Shown in pieces: positions 54,918-62,808 of a stretch of 64,000 nucleotides of DNA. The DNA comes from Sphingobium trunci. Its GTDB lineage: Bacteria > Pseudomonadota > Alphaproteobacteria > Sphingomonadales > Sphingomonadaceae. The notes beneath the pieces were generated by a model, which saw only the letters and a program-made list of their open reading frames with translations, did not search any database and was not told the origin of the DNA. The DNA is taken from the NCBI RefSeq assembly GCF_022664535.1, contig NZ_JAKUJY010000008.1, positions 62,001-126,000 on the forward strand, written 5' to 3'. The translations under genes were made by a program, and so were the position numbers. Position 1 is the first letter of the stretch, and every line of letters begins with the position of its first letter.

Positions 54918-55703
54918 ATGGACGACGTGTTGATGCAGGACCGATCCGCCCCGGCATCGCCCCTTCCGCCCAAGGAAGTGGGAGAGGGCCTGTCCGTCAT
55001 CTCGATCGCGAAGAGCTATGACAGGCGGGTCGTGCTGGCCGATGTGTCGCTGACTGTCGGCAAGGGCGAGGTGGTCGGCCTGCTCGGGCCCAATGGCGCG
55101 GGCAAGACGACCTGCTTCTATTCGGTGATGGGGCTGGTGCGCCCGGACCATGGCCGGATCGTGCTGGATGGGCAGGATATCACTGGCCTGCCCATGTATC
55201 GGCGCTCCATCCTGGGCCTGGGCTATCTGCCCCAGGAAACGTCGATCTTTCGTGGCCTGACCGTCGCGCAGAATATCGGCGCGGTGCTGGAACTGGCCGA
55301 GCCGGACAAGGCGGCGCGTGCCGCACGGCTGGAACAGTTGCTGGAGGAATTCGGCCTCACCCGGCTGCGCGATTCATCGGCCATGGCGCTGTCGGGCGGC
55401 GAGCGCCGCCGCTGCGAGATTGCCCGCGCGCTGGCGGCCAATCCCTCGATCGTGCTGCTGGACGAACCCTTTGCCGGGATCGACCCGCTCTCCATCGCCG
55501 ACATTCGCGATCTGGTGAAGCAGTTGAAGACGCGCGGCATCGGCGTCCTCATCACCGACCATAATGTCCGCGAAACGCTGGAGATCGTGGACCGCGCCTG
55601 CATCATCTATGACGGCAAGGTGTTGTTCGCGGGCAGCCCGACCGAGTTGGTCGCCAACGCCGATGTGCGGCGGCTCTATCTGGGCGAGAATTTCTCGCTC
55701 TAG
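54918..55703 (+). CDS. lptB: Lipopolysaccharide export ATP-binding protein LptB
   Basis: LptB is the ATPase that powers LptFG extraction of lipopolysaccharide from the inner membrane. The 261-residue protein has Walker A LGPNGAGKTT, the Q-loop YLPQETSIFRGL, the signature LSGGERRRCEIARAL, Walker B SIVLLDEPFAGIDPLS and the H-loop LITDHNVRETL. The C-terminus ends in RRLYLGENFSL as expected. lptA and lptC, normal upstream partners, are not seen; the phosphatase gene is instead 241 bases upstream. It is followed by rpoN after 48 bases. Confidence 0.95.
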   Translation: MDDVLMQDRSAPASPLPPKEVGEGLSVISIAKSYDRRVVLADVSLTVGKGEVVGLLGPNGAGKTTCFYSVMGLVRPDHGRIVLDGQDITGLPMYRRSILGLGYLPQETSIFRGLTVAQNIGAVLELAEPDKAARAARLEQLLEEFGLTRLRDSSAMALSGGERRRCEIARALAANPSIVLLDEPFAGIDPLSIADIRDLVKQLKTRGIGVLITDHNVRETLEIVDRACIIYDGKVLFAGSPTELVANADVRRLYLGENFSL

Positions 55704-55751
55704 CATGGCTGGCCGGTCCCTTCCCCCCAGCACCGGCAAGGGAAGCGGCTG

Positions 55752-57266
55752 ATGGCGCTCGCGCCCCGCCTCGACCTGCGGCAGAGCCAGTCGCTCGTCA
55801 TGACGCCGCAGCTCCAGCAGGCGATCAAGCTGCTGGCGCTCTCCAACCTGGAGATAGAGGCCTTCGTCGCGGGGGAGCTGGAGAAGAATCCGCTGCTCGA
55901 AGCCGGCGGGGCTGACGATTTCACGCCATCGGCCGACGGCATCGACCGCGAGGCCGAAATCCACAGCGTCGCGGCGGAGGTCGGCGACAGCGACCAGTTG
56001 ATCGGCCAGGGGCTGGGCGGCGCGGATTCACCGCTCGATGTCGATTATGGCGCGGAAACCTTCATCGACAATGGTCCCGCGGATCGCATGGCCGGCCCCG
56101 GCACGGGATCCGGCGGCATGGAGCCGCTGGCGGGCAGCAGTGGTGAGGCGCTGGATTTCGACAGTTTCGCCAATCCTGAAAAGGGGCTGCAGGAACATCT
56201 GATGGACCAGGCCCGCAGCACCCTGTCGGGCGTCGAGCTGGCCATAGCGACCCAGTTGATCGGCCAGATCGACGAGGCCGGTTATCTGGAAGCCAATCTG
56301 CTCGAAACCGCCCATGCCCTGGGCGTACCGCTCCATATGGTCGAGCACGTGCTGAAGGCGATCCACAGCTTCGATCCCACCGGCGTGGGCGCGCGCTCGC
56401 TGGCCGAATGCCTCATGCTTCAGGCGATGGATGCGGATCGCTACGATCCCTGCATGGCGAAGCTGCTCGCCAATCTCGATCTGCTGGCCCGGGGCGCCCT
56501 GCCGCAGTTGCGCCGCATCTGCGGCGTGGACGAGGAGGATATGGCGGACATGATCCGCGAATTGCGCGGCTATGATCCCAAGCCGGGCCTTCGCTTCTCG
56601 CACGAAAGCGCCGCGCCGGTGACGCCCGACCTGTTCGTGCGGACGACGCGCGACGGCTGGGCGATCGAGATCAACAGCGCCACCCTGCCCCGCCTGCTGG
56701 TCAACCGGAACTATTATGTCGAGCTCGCCTCCGGTCCGCAGGACAAGACGTCCAAGGCCTGGCTGGCCGATTGCCTCGCGAGCGCCAACTGGCTGGTGAA
56801 GGCGCTCGACCAGCGGCAGAAGACGATCATCAAGGTCGCGGGCGAGATCGTTCGTTGCCAGGAGGATTTCTTCCGCAAGGGAGTCGAACATCTGAAGCCG
56901 CTCACCCTGAAAGCCGTTGCGGAAGCGATACAAATGCATGAATCGACGGTGAGCCGGGTCACGTCGAACAAATATCTGTCCTGTCCGCGCGGGCTGTATG
57001 AGCTCAAATATTTCTTCACCAGCGGGGTCGCCGCGGCCGGTGGCGACGGGACGGTGTCGGCCGAGGCGGTGAAAAGCCATATCAAGGCGCTGATCGCGGC
57101 CGAAACGGCGGACGCGATCCTTTCCGACGACACGCTGGTCGACCTGCTGCGCGCCAAGGGCATGGATATCGCCCGCCGCACCGTCGCCAAATATCGCGAG
57201 GCAATGGGCATCGGATCGTCGGTGCAGCGGCGGCGGCAGAAGGCGTTGCGCGGGCAAGCGGCTTGA
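55752..57266 (+). CDS. rpoN: RNA polymerase sigma-54 factor
   Basis: RpoN recognises -24/-12 promoters and needs bacterial enhancer-binding proteins. The 504-residue protein has region I (RLDLRQSQSLVMTPQLQQAIKLLALSNLE), an acidic region II, core-binding domain, a helix-turn-helix near 385-410 and the RpoN box RRTVAKYREAM near 480. The order lptB-rpoN is classical. hpf/raiA and ptsN, often next, are not here; an aminotransferase gene follows. Its target class is represented in this window by glnK-amtB. Confidence 0.97.
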   Translation: MALAPRLDLRQSQSLVMTPQLQQAIKLLALSNLEIEAFVAGELEKNPLLEAGGADDFTPSADGIDREAEIHSVAAEVGDSDQLIGQGLGGADSPLDVDYGAETFIDNGPADRMAGPGTGSGGMEPLAGSSGEALDFDSFANPEKGLQEHLMDQARSTLSGVELAIATQLIGQIDEAGYLEANLLETAHALGVPLHMVEHVLKAIHSFDPTGVGARSLAECLMLQAMDADRYDPCMAKLLANLDLLARGALPQLRRICGVDEEDMADMIRELRGYDPKPGLRFSHESAAPVTPDLFVRTTRDGWAIEINSATLPRLLVNRNYYVELASGPQDKTSKAWLADCLASANWLVKALDQRQKTIIKVAGEIVRCQEDFFRKGVEHLKPLTLKAVAEAIQMHESTVSRVTSNKYLSCPRGLYELKYFFTSGVAAAGGDGTVSAEAVKSHIKALIAAETADAILSDDTLVDLLRAKGMDIARRTVAKYREAMGIGSSVQRRRQKALRGQAA

Positions 57267-57326
57267 CCAAAGCCGCCCGAGACGCAAGATCAGCGGCTTG
57301 TCCGATCAAGGGATTGCCATCGCCCC

Positions 57327-58178
57327 ATGTCCGTCGCCTACCTCAACGGCCGCTTCCTGCCGCTGGCCGAAGCCCAGGTTTCCGTACTCGATCGCGGCTT
57401 CCTGTTCGCGGACGGCATTTATGAGGTCGCGGCGGTCATCGACGGCAAGCTGATCGACAGTGCGTCCCACCTCGCCCGGCTGGAGCGCTCGACCGGCGCG
57501 ATCGGCATCGTCCTGCCGCTTTCGCTGGCGGAGATCGAAGCGGCGCAAAAGCAGCTGGTCGCCCGCAACGGCCTGACCGAGGGCCTCGTCTACCTCCAGG
57601 TCACGCGGGGCGCCGATGCGACCCGCGACTTCCTGCCGCCGCCCGATATCCGGCCGACGCTGGTGATGTTCACCCAGGCCAGGCCCTTCCTGGACGTGCC
57701 CGCGGTGCACAGGGGCATAGCGGTCGCCACCATGCCCGACCTGCGCTGGGCGCGGCGCGACATCAAGAGCGTCGGCTTGCTCGCCCAGGCGATGGCGAAG
57801 CGTGCCGCCGCCGACGCAGGCGCGCAGGAGGCCTGGATGGTCGAGGACGGCCATGTGACCGAGGGCGCCTCGTCCACGGCCTTCATCGTGACGGAGGACG
57901 GCATCGTCACCCGCCCCTATTCGCAGGCCGTGCTGGCGGGCTGCACCGGCGCTGCCCTGGGGGCGCTGGCGGAGGAGAGCGGCATCGCCGTCATCCGCCG
58001 CCCCTTCACCGTGGAGGAGGCGCTGGCAGCCAGGGAAGCCTTCATCACCAGCGCATCGACCCTGTGCCAGTCGGTGGTGCGGATCGATGGCCAGCCGATC
58101 GGCGACGGCACGCCCGGCCCGGTCGCGACCCGGTTGCGCGCGCTCTATATCGATTTCGCCCGGCGCACGGCCGTCTGA
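57327..58178 (+). CDS. D-amino-acid aminotransferase-like enzyme (fold-type IV)
   Basis: The 283-residue enzyme belongs to the D-amino acid aminotransferase/branched-chain class of fold-type IV. The start YLNGRFLPLAEAQVSVLDRGFLFADGIYEVAAV is typical. The pyridoxal-phosphate lysine is Lys147 in RRDIKSVGLL, and TEGASSTAFIVTEDG and ITSASTLCQSVVRIDGQPIGDG complete the site. It may make D-glutamate or D-alanine for peptidoglycan, or transaminate other amino acids. It follows rpoN by 60 bases. Confidence 0.92.
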   Translation: MSVAYLNGRFLPLAEAQVSVLDRGFLFADGIYEVAAVIDGKLIDSASHLARLERSTGAIGIVLPLSLAEIEAAQKQLVARNGLTEGLVYLQVTRGADATRDFLPPPDIRPTLVMFTQARPFLDVPAVHRGIAVATMPDLRWARRDIKSVGLLAQAMAKRAAADAGAQEAWMVEDGHVTEGASSTAFIVTEDGIVTRPYSQAVLAGCTGAALGALAEESGIAVIRRPFTVEEALAAREAFITSASTLCQSVVRIDGQPIGDGTPGPVATRLRALYIDFARRTAV

Positions 58179-58236
58179 AAGGCCGGAAAGACGCAAAAGC
58201 TGATCCATTTCGGATCAAATTTGCTGCAAGGCCTTT
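58178..58236 (+). terminator. Nested hairpin after the D-aminotransferase gene
   Basis: The outer arms AAAGGCC and GGCCTTT enclose an inner stem TGATCC-ATTTC-GGATCA. Together they form a strong structure beginning at the stop codon, with TTTT after the outer arm. Confidence 0.6.
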
Positions 58237-58424
58237 TCCCGCCATTCCGGCGATCAGGAACCCTCCATTTTGGCATGGCCCCATGAGATCATCCCCTTTT
58301 GGCCGGGCGGCAACTGGCTCTCCGGCGGAAAACAGCCAGATCATCTCCGTTTCGGAGCTTCGTGCGGCTGCGTAACGAAGGCATTGCGGTACAGTGCGGA
58401 AAGTGGGTGAGAGGAGACATCAAC

Positions 58425-59429
58425 GTGGAAATGGACCATTACCAGACCGGCCTCGGAACGCCGCCGGACCGCCCCTTCGGTGAAAAGGACGAACGGCCGC
58501 GCCTGCTGATCCTGGCGGACGATGTCTATCTGGACGATGCGGAAAGCCTGAGCCGCGCGGCGGGCCTGCGCCTGCTGGGCAATGTTCCGCTGGAGCAGGC
58601 GTCCGAACGGCTGGATACGCAAATCGATTGCGACATCGTCCTGATGTTCTGCATGGCGCCCGACACCCGGCTGGAACGGCTGTTCGTGCAGATCGAAACA
58701 TTGGCGGTGCAAAGGGACATGCCGGTGATCTGGGTGGCCGGGCTGGATACGATCGACCTCGCCTATGCCTGCCTTCGCAGCGACCGGACCCAGTTGCTGT
58801 GCGCACCGGACCATGCCGATCTCGCCGCCGCGCTGCTGGCCGCGGCGGACCGGCGGGAGGTCCGCCTCGTGCATGAGGTGAGCCGGGACAATGAAGGCGT
58901 GCGGCTGCAGAAACTGAGCGAGGAGGTCAGCCGCCTCGCCCGCACGCTGGAGGCGCTGACGCTGCGCCCCCGCCACACCACCCCGTCATTCGACCTTGGC
59001 CCGCGCATATCGGATCACCCCAGCGACTATATCGGCATGCCCGCGCTGGAACCGGTCGGCAGCGCCGACAAGGGGAGCGAGACCGCCCCGGTGGACGCGA
59101 CGCAGGTGCGCGACCTGCTGCGCGCCCGGCGGTTGCGGGATGATTTCCTGCCGGCCGACCTGTTCGCCGATCCGGCCTGGGACATGCTGCTGGACCTGCT
59201 CGCCGCCCGGCTGGAGCATGAACGCGTGTCGGTGTCCAGCCTCTGCATCGCGTCCGCGGTGCCGCCGACCACCGCCTTGCGTTGGATACGGACATTGACC
59301 GAAAAGGGCTTTGTCCAGCGCCATGCCGATCCGCATGACGGCCGCCGCGTCTTCATCGCGCTGGCCGATGCCACGGCCGAAGCGATGACCCGCTGGTTCG
59401 CCGCCAGCCGCCGGTTCCTTTGCGCATGA
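58425..59429 (+). CDS. Pseudo-receiver/MarR-type transcriptional regulator
   Basis: The 334-residue protein has an N-terminal half like a CheY receiver (about residues 20-140, with RPRLLILADDVYLDDAESLSRAAGL, then DCDIVLMFCMAP where active receivers have an Asp). The phosphoacceptor aspartate is missing. A helical linker with RLQKLSEEVSRLARTLEALTLR follows, and then a winged helix of MarR type (about 245-325, with SVSSLCIASAVPPTTALRWIRTLTEKGFVQRHADPHDGRRVFIAL). A GTG start at 58425 with GAGGAGA eight bases upstream is used; ATG 58431 is the alternative. Its signal and targets are unknown. Confidence 0.75.
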   Translation: MEMDHYQTGLGTPPDRPFGEKDERPRLLILADDVYLDDAESLSRAAGLRLLGNVPLEQASERLDTQIDCDIVLMFCMAPDTRLERLFVQIETLAVQRDMPVIWVAGLDTIDLAYACLRSDRTQLLCAPDHADLAAALLAAADRREVRLVHEVSRDNEGVRLQKLSEEVSRLARTLEALTLRPRHTTPSFDLGPRISDHPSDYIGMPALEPVGSADKGSETAPVDATQVRDLLRARRLRDDFLPADLFADPAWDMLLDLLAARLEHERVSVSSLCIASAVPPTTALRWIRTLTEKGFVQRHADPHDGRRVFIALADATAEAMTRWFAASRRFLCA

Positions 59430-59511
59430 AATGGCCGATCGCCGCTTGACCCGCCCGGAGATTGTCGTAGATAGGCGCCCACCGAACGCCTCCGGACCAG
59501 GTCCGGGCATC

Positions 59512-59587
59512 GGGCGATTAGCTCAGTTGGTAGAGCGTCTCGTTTACACCGAGAATGTCGGCGGTTCGAGCCCGTCATCGCCCACCA
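59512..59587 (+). tRNA. tRNA-Val (anticodon TAC)
   Basis: A 76-nt cloverleaf: acceptor GGGCGAT/ATCGCCC, D-arm GCTCAGTTGGTAGAGC, anticodon stem TCTCG/CGAGA with loop TTTACAC, anticodon TAC, T-arm GGTTCGAGCCC, discriminator A and encoded CCA. It reads GUA/GUG valine codons. Confidence 0.97.
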
Positions 59588-59908
59588 TTCCCGCCATCAC
59601 CCAACATTTGCCTGGAAATTATCATGTTTTCGGGCGGCCTGTCCTGCTATGGCGGCGCGACCCAGGCTTTTGCGAGGCACCGGCACCATGTCTCTGACGC
59701 TTCTGTTCGGCGGTACGGTTGCGCCCTTCCTGCTGATATTTTCGCCCATCACGCTGGCGGCGGCTCGTGATGGCCTGAGTTGGGACGCGCCCGCCAAGAT
59801 GCCAGCGAAAAGGCCCTGCCCGAAAAAGCGGCCACCCCTGATGCTGATGTAATCCCGTCCTGTTCGGGATATTGCGGCGCAGCGCGAGCGCTGCTAATCG
59901 GTGCGGCC
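59588..59908. other. Intergenic region without a convincing gene
   Basis: This stretch of about 320 bases after tRNA-Val contains a possible 54-codon plus-strand frame from ATG 59688 with a hydrophobic centre, but its Shine-Dalgarno and the conservation signal are poor. No terminator with a good T-run was found. It probably holds the promoter of the zinc-finger gene. Confidence 0.5.
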
Positions 59909-60136
59909 ATGATCCAGCCGCCCGAAATCATCCGAGTCTCCAAGTCCCGCGTCTCCTGCGACGGTTCGGGCGATATTCCTGCCGCCCTGGGTCATCCGCG
60001 CGTCTTCCTGGAGATTGACGAGCATGGCTATGTCGACTGCGGCTATTGCGACCGCCGCTTCGTGCTGATCGGCAGCGCAGCCGACACGCCGGAAATCGCC
60101 GGGCTGCCGGATATTTCCTCGGGCGCCAGCCTTTAA
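59909..60136 (+). CDS. Zinc-finger domain protein, NDUFS6-like (complex I)
   Basis: This 75-residue protein has the zf-CHCC pattern: a Cys in SRVSCDGSG, a His in GHPRVFLEIDE, and the pair CGYC. That matches the C-terminal zinc domain of mitochondrial complex I subunit NDUFS6, which is present as a short protein in alphaproteobacteria. It should bind one zinc and help assemble or stabilise complex I. The NDUFA9-like protein elsewhere in this window is another complex I accessory subunit. The ATG at 59909 has a weak ribosome site. Confidence 0.85.
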   Translation: MIQPPEIIRVSKSRVSCDGSGDIPAALGHPRVFLEIDEHGYVDCGYCDRRFVLIGSAADTPEIAGLPDISSGASL

Positions 60137-60186
60137 ATCTGCGATTTTGATTGGGCCTGAGGGCTGCCGCCCCTATATCGGTCGGC

Positions 60187-61629
60187 ATGACTGACGCTGC
60201 TCCCCAGTTCACCGATGCCCGTGGCCTTCTCTATCGCCCCGGCCTGCTCGATCCCGATGGCGCGCGCCGCCTGACCGCAGAGGCGCTCAAAGGCTGCGAC
60301 GATGGCGAGCTTTACCTGCAATATCGGGCGAGCGAGAGCTTCGGTTTCGACGACGGGCGGCTGAAGACCGCCGATTATTCGACCGATGCGGGCTTCGGCC
60401 TGCGCGGCGTGTCGGGCGAAATGACCGGCTTCGCCCATGCCAATGACATCAGCGAGGCCGCGATCCGCCGCGCCGCCGAGACGCTGACGCTGCTCGATCC
60501 GGCGAAGGGACAGCCCGCCCCGCCGCCGCAACACACCAACCGGCATCTCTACACCGACGTCAATCCGCTGGAGATCGTGCCCTTCGCCGAGAAGGTGACG
60601 CTGTGCGCGGCGATCGACGCCGCCGCCCGCGCCCGCGATCCCCGCGTCGCGCAGGTGTCGGTCAGTCTGGCGGGAAGCTGGTCGGTGGTCGAGATCGTCC
60701 GCGCCGACGGCTTCACCGCCACCGACATCCGGCCGCTGGTGCGGCTCAACGTCTCCGTCATCCTGGAGGAGAATGGGCGCCGCGAAACCGGCGTGTTCGG
60801 GATTGGCGGGCGCTATCTCTACGATCAGGTGATGGACCCGGCGATCTGGAACCGGGCCATCGACGAGGCGCTGGCGCAGGCACGGGTCAATCTGCGCTCG
60901 GTGGCCGCGCCCGCAGGCGAAATGACCGTATTGCTGGGGCCGGGCTGGCCCGGCGTACTGGTGCATGAAGCGATAGGGCACGGCCTGGAGGGCGATTTCA
61001 ACCGCAAAGGCACCAGCGCCTTTTCCGGCCGCGTCGGCGAGCGCGTCGCGGCGCCGGGCGTCACGGTGGTCGATGACGGATCGATCACGAACCGCCGGGG
61101 ATCGCTCTCCATCGACGACGAAGGCACGCCGACGCGCGAGAATGTGCTGATCGAGGACGGCATCCTCAAAGGCTATATGCAGGATCGCCTGAACGCGCGG
61201 CTGATGGGCGTCGAGCCGACCGGCAACGGCCGTCGCGAAAGCTATGCCCATGCGCCGATGCCGCGCATGACCAACACCTTCATCAAGGGCGGCAAGGACG
61301 ATCCCGAAGAGCTGCTGTCCCGCATGAAGTCGGGCATTTTCGCCAAGAGCTTCGGCGGCGGCCAGGTCGACATCGTGTCGGGCAAGTTCGTCTTCTCCTG
61401 CACCGAGGCCTATAAGGTCGAGAATGGCAAGCTGGGCGATCCGATCAAGGGCGCCACCCTGATCGGCGACGGCCCGACCGCGCTGACCAAGGTGATCGGG
61501 ATCGGTCACGACTGGGCGCTAGACGAAGGCATCGGCATGTGCGGCAAGGGCGGACAGAGCGTCCCCGCCGGTGTCGGCCAGCCGACGCTGCTGATGGAGG
61601 GCCTGACGGTCGGCGGTACGGCGACCTGA
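60187..61629 (+). CDS. tldD: Metalloprotease TldD
   Basis: TldD works with TldE (PmbA) to degrade or mature unfolded peptides such as microcin and CcdA. The 480-residue protein has the zinc site HEAIGHGLEGD (His260, Glu261, His265), the strand motifs GVFGIGGRY and SGKFVFSCTEAYKVENGKLGDPIKGATLIGDGPTAL, and a C-terminal NxxGxxGxxxxVx region (GMCGKGGQSVPAGVGQPTLLMEGLTVGG). TldE is not in the window. The start at 60187 is standard. Its last codons are part of a 23-bp direct repeat. Confidence 0.95.
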   Translation: MTDAAPQFTDARGLLYRPGLLDPDGARRLTAEALKGCDDGELYLQYRASESFGFDDGRLKTADYSTDAGFGLRGVSGEMTGFAHANDISEAAIRRAAETLTLLDPAKGQPAPPPQHTNRHLYTDVNPLEIVPFAEKVTLCAAIDAAARARDPRVAQVSVSLAGSWSVVEIVRADGFTATDIRPLVRLNVSVILEENGRRETGVFGIGGRYLYDQVMDPAIWNRAIDEALAQARVNLRSVAAPAGEMTVLLGPGWPGVLVHEAIGHGLEGDFNRKGTSAFSGRVGERVAAPGVTVVDDGSITNRRGSLSIDDEGTPTRENVLIEDGILKGYMQDRLNARLMGVEPTGNGRRESYAHAPMPRMTNTFIKGGKDDPEELLSRMKSGIFAKSFGGGQVDIVSGKFVFSCTEAYKVENGKLGDPIKGATLIGDGPTALTKVIGIGHDWALDEGIGMCGKGGQSVPAGVGQPTLLMEGLTVGGTAT

Positions 61630-61668
61630 TCCAGATCGAGGACTCCGGTCGGCGGTACGGCGACCTGA
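61607..61668. repeat. 23-bp direct repeat at the 3' end of tldD
   Basis: CGGTCGGCGGTACGGCGACC plus TGA occurs at 61607-61629 and again at 61646-61668, identical in all 23 bases. The first copy is the last codons and stop of tldD. The spacing of start points is 39 bases. Confidence 0.9.
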
Positions 61669-61722
61669 GGCGGACATGCCATGGACTGCGGAACCGGGCG
61701 GTCCTTTCGTCTTTGTCACTAT

Positions 61723-62298
61723 ATGAATATGTTGACTGACAGTCATGACGCCGTGACCGCGGACTGGGCGGCGGCCCTGCTCGACTTCTGGTTCAATGAA
61801 GTCGGGGAAGAAGGGTGGTGGAGCCACGATGCCGCGCTCGACCGGCAATGCACCGTGCGCTTCGGCGATCTGTGGGCGGAAAAACGTGCCTTGTCCTCCG
61901 GCGAATTTCTCGAACGGGCCGACGATGCGCTGGCGGCCGTCCTGCTGTTCGACCAACTGCCCCGCAACATGTTTCGCGGGTCGGCGCAGGCCTTTGCCAC
62001 CGACGGCCTCGCGCGGGACGTCGCCCGGGGGGCCATTGCCCAGGGCTATGACATACAGATTGGCGGAGCGGGCCGCCTGTTCTTCTACATGCCGTTCCAG
62101 CACAGCGAAAATTGGGACGATCAGGAATTGTCGGTGAGCCTGTTCGAAGGCGCCGGGGACGCGCGGTCGCTGGACTTCGCCCGACAGCACCGGGCCACCA
62201 TCGCCCGTTTCGGCCGTTTCCCCCACCGTAACGCGCTGCTGGGACGCCGCACCCGACCCGAGGAACGGCAGGCGGCAGAACAGGGTGCCCACTGGTAG
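61723..62298 (+). CDS. DUF924 family protein
   Basis: The 191-residue protein has the DUF924 core: ALLDFWFNEVGEEGWWSHDAALDR, AALSSGE-type segment with AVLLFDQLPRNMFRGSAQAFATD, and GRLFFYMPFQHSENWDDQELSVSLFE. The fold is tetratricopeptide-like all-helical, and the function is unknown. Two candidate ATG codons, 61723 and 61729, have no clear Shine-Dalgarno; neither changes the domain. It follows the tldD repeat and is followed by a hairpin. Confidence 0.85.
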   Translation: MNMLTDSHDAVTADWAAALLDFWFNEVGEEGWWSHDAALDRQCTVRFGDLWAEKRALSSGEFLERADDALAAVLLFDQLPRNMFRGSAQAFATDGLARDVARGAIAQGYDIQIGGAGRLFFYMPFQHSENWDDQELSVSLFEGAGDARSLDFARQHRATIARFGRFPHRNALLGRRTRPEERQAAEQGAHW

Positions 62299-62304
62299 CC
62301 TGTT

Positions 62305-62325
62305 TCTGCCTGTTTTTTAGGCAGA
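62305..62325 (+). terminator. Terminator after the DUF924 gene
   Basis: Perfect arms TCTGCCT and AGGCAGA flank GTTTTTT, seven bases after the stop codon. The T-run lies in the loop, so termination efficiency is uncertain, but it marks the end of the transcript. Confidence 0.55.
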
Positions 62326-62405
62326 GATGCCGCACTGCACATTTTTTTGGCTTCGCCTACGTAACGGTCTGAAGAGAAGCCCGCATTAACGCGTGTTTAA
62401 GAAAT

Positions 62406-62420
62406 TGGCACGCCTCTTGC
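62406..62420 (+). promoter_or_regulatory. Sigma-54 promoter of glnK-amtB
   Basis: The sequence TGGCAC-GCCTC-TTGC matches the sigma-54 consensus at every conserved position, with the -24 GG and -12 GC ten bases apart. Transcription should start near 62432, about 25 bases before the glnK ATG. It needs an activator such as NtrC; no clear NtrC site was identified in the 100 bases upstream. Confidence 0.92.
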
Positions 62421-62456
62421 GAGTATGTCGCCGCACACCATTATCAGGGGGGCGAC

Positions 62457-62795
62457 ATGAAACTTGTCATGGCTATCATCAAGCCGTTCAAGCTTGACGA
62501 TGTCCGCGAGGCTCTTTCCTCGCTGGGCATCGCCGGCATGACGGTGAGCGAAGTGAAGGGCTTCGGCCGCCAGAAGGGGCAGACCGAAATCTACCGCGGC
62601 GCCGAATATTCGACCAACATGGTTCCGAAGATCAAGATCGAGGTGGTCTGCGACGACGACCTCGCGCCGCGTGTCGTCGAAGCGACGCAGGCGGCGGCGA
62701 ATTCGGGCGCCATCGGCGACGGCAAGATCTTCGTTCTCGATGTCGAGCAGGCGGTGCGCATCCGTACCGGCGAAACCGGCGAAACCGCACTGTAA
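62457..62795 (+). CDS. glnK: Nitrogen regulatory protein P-II (GlnK)
   Basis: PII proteins sense ATP, ADP, 2-oxoglutarate and uridylylation state and control ammonium transport and assimilation. The 112-residue protein has the T-loop with the uridylylated Tyr51 (GAEYSTN), KGFGRQKGQTEIYRG and the C-terminal IFVLDVEQAVRIRTGETGETA. Because amtB follows after 13 bases, this is called GlnK rather than GlnB. A sigma-54 promoter precedes it, so expression rises under nitrogen limitation. Confidence 0.96.
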   Translation: MKLVMAIIKPFKLDDVREALSSLGIAGMTVSEVKGFGRQKGQTEIYRGAEYSTNMVPKIKIEVVCDDDLAPRVVEATQAAANSGAIGDGKIFVLDVEQAVRIRTGETGETAL

Positions 62796-62808
62796 GAAGG
62801 GGGAATTA

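Noticed and set aside
59649-59852. Plus-strand small frames after tRNA-Val, including one from ATG 59688
   Set aside because: No good Shine-Dalgarno, a basic proline-rich tail without a domain, and no evidence of conservation.
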